From positions 62,001 to 126,000 of the forward strand of contig JAPLOI010000019.1 in the NCBI GenBank assembly GCA_026400815.1: 64,000 nucleotides of DNA, given 5' to 3'. Both the position numbers and the translations under genes were made by a program. Positions 37,042-45,232 of the stretch are shown in pieces (positions within the stretch are counted from its first letter, which is position 1; each line of letters opens with the position of its first letter). Origin of the DNA: Alphaproteobacteria bacterium. Its GTDB lineage: Bacteria; Pseudomonadota; Alphaproteobacteria; Acetobacterales; Acetobacteraceae. The notes beneath the pieces were generated by a model. That model saw only the letters and a list, made by a program, of their open reading frames with translations. It made no database searches and was not told the DNA's origin.

Positions 37042-38457
37042 TCAGGCGGTTTCGAAGTCGCGCGCCACCAGCCGGTCCAGCAGCCGCGCGCCGAAGCCGC
37101 TGGGGCCCAGCGCGTGCAGCGTGTCGGCGGCGGCGCGGTTGGCGACCCCGGCAATATCCAGGTGCGCCCAGGGCACGTCGCCCACGAAGTCGCGCAGGAA
37201 GGCGGCGCCGTGGCAGGCATCGGGCTGCATCCTGCCAGAGAGGCAATGCCTGATATCGGCGATGTCGGAGTTGAGGTCTTCGCGGTGCCCGTCGCCGATC
37301 GGCATGCGCCAGAGGGGCTCGCCCACCGCCTGCCCGGCGGCGGCCACCTTTGTGGCCAGGGCGGCGTTGTTGTCGAACATCCCGGCATGGTGGTGGCCGA
37401 GCGCGACCACGATGCTGCCGGTCAGCGTGGCGAGGTCGATCATGGCACGCGGCTTGTGCTGCCGCGCCGTCCAGGCCAGCGCATCGGCCAGGATCAGCCG
37501 GCCCTCGGCATCGGTATCCACCACCTCGATCGTCTTGCCGGAGAAGCTGCGCAGCACGTCGCCGGGCCGGTAGCTGGCCGCCCCGGTGGCATTCTCCGCG
37601 ATCGGCAGCACGGCCAGCGCCGGGGCAGGGGAGTTGCGCAGCGCCAGCGCCAGGATCGCCCCGGCCGCCGCTGCGGCCCCGGCCATGTCGCCGCGCATGT
37701 TTTCCATGCCTTCGGCGCCCTTGATGCAGATCCCGCCGGTATCGAAGGTGATGCCCTTGCCCACGAACGCCACCGGCGGCGCCTTCAGCCGGCCTTTCCA
37801 GCGCAACACCGCCATCAACGGCGGATGCACCGAGCCCTGGCCCACGGCCAGCAGCGCGCCGAGCCCCTGCCGCTCCAATTCGGCGCGACCCAAAATGCCC
37901 ACGGCGATGCCATGCCGAGACAGCGCCTGCAGCCGGAGGGCAAATTCCTGCGGCGTCAGCTCGTTGCCGGGCTCGGCCACCAGGTCACGCGCGAACAGCG
38001 CCCCGCGCACCCCAGCCGAGGCATCGCGCCACGCCGTCGCCACGGTGTCCGGCATGTCGGTCACAAGATCGACCGCGATCAGCTTCGCCGCATCCTCTGC
38101 CGCGCGCCCACGCAGCCGCTCAAAGCGCCAGGCACGCAGGCAGGCCCCGGCGGCAAAGGCGGCGGCAAGCGGGGCAGGCAGCCCACGCGCATCCAGCGCC
38201 ACATGCGCCACGCCCATCAACGCCGCGGCGGCCCGCGCCCCGGCCTGCCGCAGCGTTTCCTCGCCGGGGGCGCCAATGCCGAGCAACAGGGTCCGGCCGT
38301 CGCTGCCCAGCACATCGCACTGCGTTTCGGCAGCGGCGGTGAACCCATCGGCCGCCGCCGCGGCGCGCAGCCCGTCAGGCAGCGCGTCGAGGCTGGCCAC
38401 CGGCAGGGCGGTGGCCGTTGCGGCCGGGGCAGTGCGCCCGATACGAACTTCCAGCAT
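37042..38457 (-). CDS. M17 leucyl aminopeptidase family protein (second paralogue)
   Basis: 471 aa from ATG 38457 (MLEVRIGRTAPA). M17 metal site and signature are complete: VGKGITFDTGGICIKGAEGM, VVDTDAEGRLILADAL (NTDAEGRL-type signature) and MRGDMAGAAA. Compared with the pepA copy just upstream it is shorter in the N-terminal regulatory/hexamer domain and its sequence is strongly diverged. The two are 25 bp apart on the minus strand. It probably cleaves N-terminal residues from peptides in the cytosol with different preference. Confidence 0.92.
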   Translation of the reverse strand: MLEVRIGRTAPAATATALPVASLDALPDGLRAAAAADGFTAAAETQCDVLGSDGRTLLLGIGAPGEETLRQAGARAAAALMGVAHVALDARGLPAPLAAAFAAGACLRAWRFERLRGRAAEDAAKLIAVDLVTDMPDTVATAWRDASAGVRGALFARDLVAEPGNELTPQEFALRLQALSRHGIAVGILGRAELERQGLGALLAVGQGSVHPPLMAVLRWKGRLKAPPVAFVGKGITFDTGGICIKGAEGMENMRGDMAGAAAAAGAILALALRNSPAPALAVLPIAENATGAASYRPGDVLRSFSGKTIEVVDTDAEGRLILADALAWTARQHKPRAMIDLATLTGSIVVALGHHHAGMFDNNAALATKVAAAGQAVGEPLWRMPIGDGHREDLNSDIADIRHCLSGRMQPDACHGAAFLRDFVGDVPWAHLDIAGVANRAAADTLHALGPSGFGARLLDRLVARDFETA

Positions 38458-38482
38458 GGCGGCGCTCCGCCCCTGCGGGCCC

Positions 38483-39982
38483 TCAGCCTTCGTAGTGCTC
38501 GGCCACCATCCGGTCGAGCAACCGCACACCGAACGCGGTCGCCCCCTTCGGCACGGTCGGCGAATCCTTGCCGCTCCACACCGTCCCGGCCACGTCCATG
38601 TGCACCCAGGGCTTGCCGTTCACGAAGCGCTGGATGAACTGCGCGGCGGTAATCGCCCCGCCCGGCCGGCCACCGACATTCTTCATGTCGGCGATGTCGC
38701 TCTTGATCTGCTTGTCGTAGGCGTCGGCCAGGGGCATGCGCCACACCTTCTCGCCGGTGGTCTCGCCGGCTGCATGAAGCTGCTGGGCCAGCGTGTCGTC
38801 ATTGGCGAAGAAGCCGGCGTACTCATGGCCCAATGCCACGATGATCGCGCCGGTCAGCGTGGCGAGATCGATCATGAAGCGCGGATCATACTTCTGCTGG
38901 CAGTACCAAAGCACATCGGCCAGCACCAGCCGGCCCTCGGCATCGGTGTTGATCACCTCGATCGTCTGGCCGGAATAGCTCTTCACCACGTCTCCAGGCC
39001 GCTGCGCGGTGCCGCTGGGCATGTTCTCCACCAGCCCGACCAGCCCGATCACATCCAACTTCGCCTTGCGGCCAGCCAGGGCGGCCATGAGCCCGATCAC
39101 CGTGCCGGCGCCGCCCATGTCCCACTTCATGTCCTCCATCCCGCCGGCCGGCTTGATGGAGATGCCGCCGGTATCGAAGGTCACGCCCTTGCCGATGAAG
39201 GCCAGCGGCTTGGCCGCAGGCTTCGCCTTACCCTTGGCGGCGCTGGCGCCATTCCAGGTCATCACCACCATGCGCGGCTCATTGGCGCTGCCCATCGCAA
39301 CACCCATCAGCGCACCGAAGCCCAGCTTGGTCATCTCCTTGGGCCCGAACACCTCCACCTTCAGCCCCAGCGCCGTCAGCTTGCGGCAGCGCTCGGCCAT
39401 CTCGGCGGGATTGAGCACGTTGGCCGGCTCGCTCACCAGGTCGCGGCTGAGGAACACGCCCTCCGCCACCGCCTTCAGGTCGGCCCAGGCATCGCGCGCC
39501 TTCGGCATCTCGGTGGTCAGCACGGTGGCCTTCGCCAGCTTCGGCTTGTCTTCCGGCTTCTCCGTGGTGCGGTAGCGGTCGAACCGGTAGCTGCGCAGGG
39601 CGAGGCCCATGGCCACGTGGCCTGCCTGCTGGCCCGAAAGCCCCACGGCCGAGATGCTCGCCGCCGCCTCCCGCGCCAGCGCCGCCGCGGCCTGCCCGCC
39701 GGCATCCTCCAGCTGGCGCGCGGCAATGCCGTCCAGCTTGCCCAGCCCCACGGCCACCACGCGCGACAGCCCGGCACCCGGCGCCAGGATCGTGGCGATC
39801 TGGCCGCGCTTGCCCTTGAACTCCGCCGCCGCCAGCGCCCGGCCGATGGCCCCGCCAGTCGCCTCATCGGCCGCTGCCAGCAATGCCCCTGTGGGGGCGG
39901 TGGCCGCCGCCCCTTCCTCCAGCAACAGCACGAGCGCGCCGGATTTCGGCAGAGCGGGCTTGGCGAAGGCGATGTCGAGCAT
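38483..39982 (-). CDS. pepA: Leucyl aminopeptidase
   Basis: 499 aa from ATG 39982 (MLDIAFAKPAL). Complete M17 core: LAFIGKGVTFDTGGISIKPAGGMEDMKWDMGGA with Lys/Asp ligands, and IEVINTDAEGRLVLADVL, the PepA signature. Hexameric Mn/Zn exopeptidase; in some bacteria PepA also binds DNA. First gene of a pepA, M17, holC run; divergent from the cysQ-like gene. Confidence 0.94.
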   Translation of the reverse strand: MLDIAFAKPALPKSGALVLLLEEGAAATAPTGALLAAADEATGGAIGRALAAAEFKGKRGQIATILAPGAGLSRVVAVGLGKLDGIAARQLEDAGGQAAAALAREAAASISAVGLSGQQAGHVAMGLALRSYRFDRYRTTEKPEDKPKLAKATVLTTEMPKARDAWADLKAVAEGVFLSRDLVSEPANVLNPAEMAERCRKLTALGLKVEVFGPKEMTKLGFGALMGVAMGSANEPRMVVMTWNGASAAKGKAKPAAKPLAFIGKGVTFDTGGISIKPAGGMEDMKWDMGGAGTVIGLMAALAGRKAKLDVIGLVGLVENMPSGTAQRPGDVVKSYSGQTIEVINTDAEGRLVLADVLWYCQQKYDPRFMIDLATLTGAIIVALGHEYAGFFANDDTLAQQLHAAGETTGEKVWRMPLADAYDKQIKSDIADMKNVGGRPGGAITAAQFIQRFVNGKPWVHMDVAGTVWSGKDSPTVPKGATAFGVRLLDRMVAEHYEG

Positions 39983-40099
39983 GGGGAACGCTCCGGGCGG
40001 AAAATGGATGGCGCGGACTGTAGCAGCGCGCACGCGTTAATCCAGCCGCTTCCGGCCGCACGATTGGCCTCGCCCGCTGCAGCCTGTATGGAATACCGC

Positions 40100-40864
40100 A
40101 TGAACGACCGTACCCTGCTCGACCTCGCCTTCGATCTCGCCCGCCAGGCCGGGGAGGTGATCATGCAGGTCCGCGCCCGCGGCTTCGAAACCATGGAGAA
40201 GGCCGACGAATCCCCCGTCACGGAAGCGGACCACGCCTCCGAGGCGCTGATCCTGCGCGGCCTGCGCGCTGCCTACCCGAACATTCCCGTGGTCGCCGAG
40301 GAAGAGATGGCCGCCGGCCACATCCCGAAAGATGCCGAAACCATCTGGGTGGTCGATCCGCTGGACGGCACGCGCGAATACGCCAAGCGTCGGGACGATT
40401 TTGCCGTCTGCATCGGCCTGGTCCGCAATGGCGCCCCCGTGCTCGGCGTGGTCGGCCAGCCCGCCACCGGCGCGCTCTATGGTGGGATCGTGGGGCAGGG
40501 GGCCTGGAAGCGCGAAGGCGGCATCGAACGCCCGATCTCCGTACGTCTTCCTCCGCCGCAGGGCCTCTCGGTCGTCGCCTCGCGCCACTACGCCGACGAC
40601 CCGCGCCTCACCCCCTTCCTGGAAGGCCGCCGCGTGGCCGATGTGGTGCACATGGGCTCGGCGCTGAAATTCTGCCTGGTGGCCGAAGGCAAGGCGGATC
40701 TCTACCCCCGCTTCGGGCCCACCATGGAATGGGACACGGCGGCCCCGCAGGCCGTGGTGGAAGCCGCCGGCGGCAGCGTGCGCCTGCTGGAAGGCGGCAG
40801 CGTGCTGCGCTACGGCAAGCCGGAATGGCGCAACCCGCCCTTCGTCTGCGTCGGGCGGGAGTGA
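40100..40864 (+). CDS. Inositol monophosphatase family protein, CysQ-like
   Basis: 254 aa from ATG 40100 with GGAAT upstream; ATG 40088 is also in frame. Metal motif 1 VVAEEEM near residue 66 and motif DPLDGTREYAKRRDDFAVCIGL (residues about 85-106) identify the lithium-sensitive phosphatase family; EWDTAAPQAVVEAAGG (WD motif) closes the site. The TREYAKR version is typical of 3'(2'),5'-bisphosphate nucleotidase (CysQ) which recycles PAP. Its stop overlaps the tsaC GTG start. Confidence 0.9.
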   Translation: MNDRTLLDLAFDLARQAGEVIMQVRARGFETMEKADESPVTEADHASEALILRGLRAAYPNIPVVAEEEMAAGHIPKDAETIWVVDPLDGTREYAKRRDDFAVCIGLVRNGAPVLGVVGQPATGALYGGIVGQGAWKREGGIERPISVRLPPPQGLSVVASRHYADDPRLTPFLEGRRVADVVHMGSALKFCLVAEGKADLYPRFGPTMEWDTAAPQAVVEAAGGSVRLLEGGSVLRYGKPEWRNPPFVCVGRE

Positions 40865-41841
40865 GCCAAACCCGCCTGCTGCCGGCCGATGCCGCCGGGA
40901 TCGCCGAAGCCGCCCGCCTACTGTGCGCGGGGGAACTGGTCGGCTTCGGCACCGAGACGGTGTTCGGCCTGGGGGCCGATGCCACCAACGACCGCGCCGT
41001 GGCCGGCATCTTCGCCGCCAAGGGCCGGCCGCACTTCAACCCGCTGATCTGCCACTACCCCACCGCCGAAGCGGTGTTCGCCCATGTCGAGGCCGACGAG
41101 CGCGCCCGCGCCCTGGCCGCCGCCTTCTGGCCCGGCCCACTCACCCTGGTGCTGCCGCGACGGGTCACCTGCCCCGTGGCGCTGCTCGCGGGCGCGGGGC
41201 TGGAGACGCTGGCGGTGCGCGTGCCGGCGCACGACCAGGCGCTGGCCCTGCTGCGCGAAACAGGCCGCCCCGTCGCTGCCCCGTCGGCCAACCGCTCCGG
41301 CCAGGTCAGCCCCACCACGTCGGCCCATGTCATGGAAGGCCTGCGCGGGCGCATCGCCGCGGTGCTGGATGGCGCGGCCTGCCCGGTGGGCGTGGAATCG
41401 AGCGTGCTGGACCTCACCAGCAGCGGCGCCGTCCTGCTGCGCCCCGGCGGCCTGCCGCGCGCGGCGATCGAGGCGGTGATCGGCCGCGTCGGCACCGGCA
41501 TCACGCCCGCCCAGGCCGAAGCCGCCCGCGGCCTGCGCTCACCAGGCCTGCTGGTCTCCCACTACGCCCCTGGCCTGCCGGTGCGGCTCGATGCCAGGCA
41601 TGTGGGGGCGGGTGAAGTGCTGCTCGCCTTCGGCCCCCCCCTACCGGGTGCGGCCATGACCTTTCAGCTTTCGGAGACCGGCGATCTCACGGAAGCCGCG
41701 GCGCGGCTGTTCGCGGGATTGCGGGAACTGGATGCGCGCGGCCAAGGCGTGAAGGCCATCGCGGTGATGCCGATCCCCGCGGAGGGGCTCGGCGAGGCGA
41801 TCAATGACCGCCTGCAGCGTGCCGCGGCCCCGCGTCCCTGA
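40861..41841 (+). CDS. tsaC: L-threonylcarbamoyladenylate synthase
   Basis: 326 aa starting at a GTG that overlaps the upstream stop (GTGA). The YrdC/Sua5 core is present (GELVGFGTETVFGLGADATNDRAVAGIFAAKGRPHFNPLICH; KxR/SxN type residues in AAPSANRSGQVSPTTSAHV), followed by a linker and a C-terminal Sua5 domain (SPGLLVSHYAPGLPV). It makes the threonylcarbamoyl-AMP used for t6A37 in ANN-decoding tRNAs. The last 41 bp overlap an opposing small gene. Confidence 0.93.
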   Translation: MSQTRLLPADAAGIAEAARLLCAGELVGFGTETVFGLGADATNDRAVAGIFAAKGRPHFNPLICHYPTAEAVFAHVEADERARALAAAFWPGPLTLVLPRRVTCPVALLAGAGLETLAVRVPAHDQALALLRETGRPVAAPSANRSGQVSPTTSAHVMEGLRGRIAAVLDGAACPVGVESSVLDLTSSGAVLLRPGGLPRAAIEAVIGRVGTGITPAQAEAARGLRSPGLLVSHYAPGLPVRLDARHVGAGEVLLAFGPPLPGAAMTFQLSETGDLTEAAARLFAGLRELDARGQGVKAIAVMPIPAEGLGEAINDRLQRAAAPRP

Positions 41842-42244
41842 GGTCGCTCAAGGCGGAACGGATCTGGATCCGCCGCAGCATCAGCCCCACCCACAGCGTG
41901 CCCAGCACCAGTATCGCGAGGTTCACCGACAGCGTGGAACCGCGGCGCGTGATGGCGGACGGCACCGCCTCCCGGCAATCGGTGCATTCCTCCACCAGCG
42001 GTGCCCCGATGCGCAGCCCGGCCACCCCCGCTGGCAGCACCCCCGCCGGCAGCCCCCCCGCTGGCAGCACCGCAGCATGCGCCACCGTGGTCGGCCAGGC
42101 TTGCTCGGGCAAACCCGCGCTGGTGCGCGCCGGGGTCTGGCCCTGGATCACCGCCGCGGCGGCTGGCTGCGTGAAGGGTGCAAGAGCCGGGATCGCCAGC
42201 ATCAGGGCCAGGGCAACGCATCGGAGATTGTGCAACAGCGACAT
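41801..42244 (-). CDS. Small envelope protein with LPAG tandem repeats and a CxxC
   Basis: 147 aa, not recognised. A signal-like N-terminus (NLRCVALALMLAIPALAPFTQPAAAA), then residues 59-74 made of repeated LPAG(V/G), a CTDC pair at 87-90, and a single transmembrane helix at about 105-124 (SVNLAILVLGTLWVGLML) ending in a basic tail. The likely topology is a periplasmic N-part with a cytoplasmic tail. It overlaps the 3' end of tsaC on the other strand by 41 bp, which makes coding a little less sure. Upstream 42245-42327 should hold its promoter. Confidence 0.6.
   Translation of the reverse strand: MSLLHNLRCVALALMLAIPALAPFTQPAAAAVIQGQTPARTSAGLPEQAWPTTVAHAAVLPAGGLPAGVLPAGVAGLRIGAPLVEECTDCREAVPSAITRRGSTLSVNLAILVLGTLWVGLMLRRIQIRSALSDLRDAGPRHAAGGH
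42024..42068. repeat. Three 15-bp tandem repeats inside a small gene
   Basis: Units 42024-42038, 42039-42053 and 42054-42068, each like ACCCCCGCTGGCAGC with one or two changes. They encode the LPAG-type repeat of the minus-strand protein, so unit gain or loss would keep its frame. Confidence 0.75.
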
Positions 42245-42472
42245 GATCTCATCCTCGCGGCGGGCAGTGCCAAAAGCCTGCTGAGGTCAAGTCTGCAATT
42301 GCCGTGCCAGCGTGACATTTCAAAGATTTGACCAAACCCGAATCACGCGACTGTAAAGAATGCCGACATCGCATTCAGACATTCCATTGCAGGAACGGGA
42401 CGCTACCGGCGCGACGCACCCTCGATTGTTCCCCGCCCGCGCACGGGATAGGCTGCCCGCGGAGGTCCCCGC

Positions 42473-43921
42473 ATGCCCGACGCCATACCCATCCCGCTGG
42501 CCGCCGCGCCGCCGGCCGCGCTGCTCGACAGGTTGCGCGCCATCCTCGGCCCCACCGGCCTGCTGACCGACCCCGGCGACACCGCGCCGCATGTGGAAGA
42601 CTGGCGCCGGCTCTACCGCGGCCAGACCGCCGCGGTGCTGCGCCCGGCCAGCACCGCGGAACTCGCCGCCTGCGTGGCCGCCTGCGCCGAAGCCGGGGTG
42701 GCCATTGTGCCGCAGGGCGGCAACACCTCCATGGTCGGCGGCGCCGTGCCGGCGGCGGATGGCAGCGAGCTGATCCTCACCCTGTCGCGCATGAACCGCA
42801 TCCGCGCCATCGACCCGGTGGACCTCACCCTCACCATCGAGGCCGGGGCGACGCTGAAGGCCGCCCAGGGCGCGGCGGAAGGGGCCGGCTGCCTGCTGCC
42901 GCTCTCCATCGGCTCCGAGGGTACCGCCCAGGTGGGCGGCATCCTGTCCACCAATGCCGGCGGCAACAACACGGTGCGCTACGGCAATGCGCGCGACATG
43001 GTGCTGGGGCTGGAGGTGGTGCTGCCAGACGGGCAGGTGTGGAACGGCCTGCGCCGCCTGCGCAAGGACAATACCGGCTACTGCCTGCGCCAGCTCTTCG
43101 TGGGGGCCGAGGGCACGCTGGGCATCATCACCGCCGCCGTGCTGAAGCTGGTGCCCCGCCCGCGCGAGACCAAAGTCGCCCTCTGCGCCGTCGCCTCCGC
43201 CGAAGCGGCCCTGTCGCTGTTCAACCGGGTGCAGATGCACGACCCCGCCAGCATCCAGGCCTTCGAATACATGTCTGGCCTCGGCCTGCGCTTCGTGCTG
43301 AAGCACATCCCCGGCGTTTCCCTGCCGCTCTCCACCCCGGCCGACCACTACGCCCTGATTGAGCTGGCCACGCCGCGCCCGAATGCCGGGCTGCGCGAAG
43401 CGCTGGAACAAGTGCTGGAAGCCGCGATGGAGGCCGGCGAGGTGCTGGATGCCGTGGTGGCCGAAAGTGGGGCCCAGCGCGCCGCGCTGTGGAAGCTGCG
43501 CGAGGAACATTCGGAAGCCCAGAAGCGCGAGGGCGCCAGCGTGAAGAACGACGTTTCGGTGCCCGTCTCCAAGGTGCCGGAACTGATCCGCCGGGCCACC
43601 GCGGCCTGCGAGCGCCTGATGCCCGGCATCCGCGCCGTGCCCTTCGGCCACATGGGCGACGGCAATATCCACTTCAACCTGGAACAGCCCGAAGGCATGG
43701 ACCAAGCCGCCTTCCTCGCCCAGGACCACGCCATCATGGACACGGTGTGCGAGGTGGTGCGCGAGCTCGATGGCAGCTTCTCCGCAGAGCACGGAATCGG
43801 GCTGCTCAAGCCCTACATGATGCCGGAGTGGCGCGGCGGCGCGGAGCTGGACCTGATGCGGCGGATCAAGCAGGCGATCGATCCCAATGGGTTGATGAAC
43901 CCGGGGAAGGTGTTGCCCTAG
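42473..43921 (+). CDS. FAD-linked oxidoreductase (D-2-hydroxyacid dehydrogenase type)
   Basis: 482 aa. The PCMH-type FAD domain has PASTAELAACVAACAEAGVAIVPQGGNTSMVGGAVP and SIGSEGTAQVGGILSTNAGGNNTVRYGNARDMVLGLEVVLPDG. The C-terminal FAD-oxidase domain has FGHMGDGNIHFNL and SAEHGIGLLKPYM, residues that bind the metal/hydroxyacid in D-2-hydroxyglutarate and D-lactate dehydrogenases. The true hydroxyacid is unknown. A promoter candidate lies upstream: TTGACC at 42328 and TAAAGA about 20 bp on. It ends right before repeat copy D. Confidence 0.92.
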   Translation: MPDAIPIPLAAAPPAALLDRLRAILGPTGLLTDPGDTAPHVEDWRRLYRGQTAAVLRPASTAELAACVAACAEAGVAIVPQGGNTSMVGGAVPAADGSELILTLSRMNRIRAIDPVDLTLTIEAGATLKAAQGAAEGAGCLLPLSIGSEGTAQVGGILSTNAGGNNTVRYGNARDMVLGLEVVLPDGQVWNGLRRLRKDNTGYCLRQLFVGAEGTLGIITAAVLKLVPRPRETKVALCAVASAEAALSLFNRVQMHDPASIQAFEYMSGLGLRFVLKHIPGVSLPLSTPADHYALIELATPRPNAGLREALEQVLEAAMEAGEVLDAVVAESGAQRAALWKLREEHSEAQKREGASVKNDVSVPVSKVPELIRRATAACERLMPGIRAVPFGHMGDGNIHFNLEQPEGMDQAAFLAQDHAIMDTVCEVVRELDGSFSAEHGIGLLKPYMMPEWRGGAELDLMRRIKQAIDPNGLMNPGKVLP

Positions 43922-43931
43922 GGAAGCAAGC

Positions 43932-44056
43932 GCGTTCTTTTTTGAAAAAAAGAACCAAAAAACTTCTATTCCCTTGCACGCGTGCCAGGATGGCTGGCGC
44001 GCGCGCAAGGGAATGAAGTCTTTTTTGCTTCTTTTTTCTTCAGAAAAAAGAAGACC
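43932..44056. repeat. Composite hairpin repeat, copy D (inverted, full length)
   Basis: Opposite orientation to copy A: the 32-bp unit at 43934-43965, a GC core at 43968-44014 with perfect ten-base outer arms ATTCCCTTGC/GCAAGGGAAT, and the other T/A hairpin (TTCTTTTTTCTTCAGAAAAA...) ending at 44053. It lies 11 bp after the stop of the FAD-dehydrogenase gene and before lptG. Confidence 0.87.
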
Positions 44057-44063
44057 CTCGCTT

Positions 44064-44079
44064 CCCCCCCCCCCCCCCC
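44064..44079. repeat. Homopolymer run of 16 C
   Basis: Sixteen consecutive C between repeat copy D and the lptG start at 44120 (40 bp away). Such tracts are prone to length change by slippage. It lies in the only space available for an lptG promoter. Confidence 0.9.
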
Positions 44080-44119
44080 GCTAGGCCCCGCCCGCACCAG
44101 CGGCTAAACTCCACCCGGC

Positions 44120-45232
44120 ATGCCCTTCGCCACCACCCTCACCCTGTATGTCGCGCGTGTCTTCGCCTTCCACATGCTGGGCATGCTGGCGGCGCTGACC
44201 GGCATTGTCGCGCTGTTCGACCTGATCGAGCTGCTGCGCCGCGCGGCCACGCGGCCGGATGCGACCTTCGCCGTGGTGGCGGAGATCGCCGGGCTGCGCC
44301 TGCCTTGGGCGATGATGCAGATTCTGCCGTTTGCGGTGCTGCTGGGCGGCATCCTGGCGTTCTGGCGCCTCACCCGTTCCTCCGAGCTGATCGTGGCGCG
44401 CGCCACCGGGCTGTCCGCCTGGCAGTTCCTGGCTGGGCCGACGCTGTGCGCGCTGGCGCTGGGCTGCTTCGCCGTCACGGTCGTAACTCCCGTCTCGGCG
44501 GCGATGCGCGCGCGCGCGGAGTCGCTGGACAGCACCTACATCAAGCTCGGCGGCGGGCCGCTCGCGCTGAATGGCGGCCAGCTCTGGCTGCGCCAGGCCG
44601 ACACCGGGCTCGATCCGCAGGGGGTGGCACTGCTGCACGCCAATGTCGTGACGGTGCGTGACGGGCGGTTGGCGGCCCAGGGGGTGAGCATCTTCCGCCT
44701 GGATGCCGGCGACCGGCTGCTGGAGCGCATCGAGGCCCGGGGCGGTACGCTGCTGCCCGGCCGCTGGGCACTGGCGGAGGCCCGCACCATCGTGCCCGGC
44801 CGCCAGCCCTCCGCAGCGCGCGACCTCGCTTTGCCCACCAGCCTGACCGTCGATCGCGTGCAGGACAGCTTCTCGCCGCCGGATACGCTCTCGGTTTGGG
44901 CGCTGCCGGGCTTCATCGCGCTGCTGGACCGCTCCGGCTTTTCCTCCATCCGGCACCGGCTGCACTTCCATTCCCTGCTGGCGATGCCGCTGCTGGCCGG
45001 CACGATGTGCCTGCTGGCCGCCGGCTTCTCGATGCGCGCGACGCGGCGCGGCGGCGTGGGCCAGATGATCGGCAGCGGCGTGGCGGCCGGCTTCGCGCTG
45101 TTCGTGATTTCCAAGGTCGCCGAGGAATTCGGCCAGACCGGCACGCTGCCGCCGGCACTCGCGGCCTGGGCGCCGATCGCCGCCGGGCTGATGCTCTCCG
45201 TCTCCCTGCTGCTCCACCTGGAGGACGGCTGA
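44120..45232 (+). CDS. lptG: LPS export ABC transporter permease LptG
   Basis: 370 aa. LTLYVARVFAFHMLGMLAALTGIVALFDLIELLRRAA is the N-terminal membrane part typical of LptG, followed by LRLPWAMMQILPFAVLLGGILAFWRL, a periplasmic domain (about 110-260) and two or three C-terminal helices. It forms the inner-membrane channel of the Lpt bridge that moves lipopolysaccharide. The stop overlaps the lptD start. Its usual partner gene lptF is not found upstream. Ribosome site weak. Confidence 0.9.
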   Translation: MPFATTLTLYVARVFAFHMLGMLAALTGIVALFDLIELLRRAATRPDATFAVVAEIAGLRLPWAMMQILPFAVLLGGILAFWRLTRSSELIVARATGLSAWQFLAGPTLCALALGCFAVTVVTPVSAAMRARAESLDSTYIKLGGGPLALNGGQLWLRQADTGLDPQGVALLHANVVTVRDGRLAAQGVSIFRLDAGDRLLERIEARGGTLLPGRWALAEARTIVPGRQPSAARDLALPTSLTVDRVQDSFSPPDTLSVWALPGFIALLDRSGFSSIRHRLHFHSLLAMPLLAGTMCLLAAGFSMRATRRGGVGQMIGSGVAAGFALFVISKVAEEFGQTGTLPPALAAWAPIAAGLMLSVSLLLHLEDG

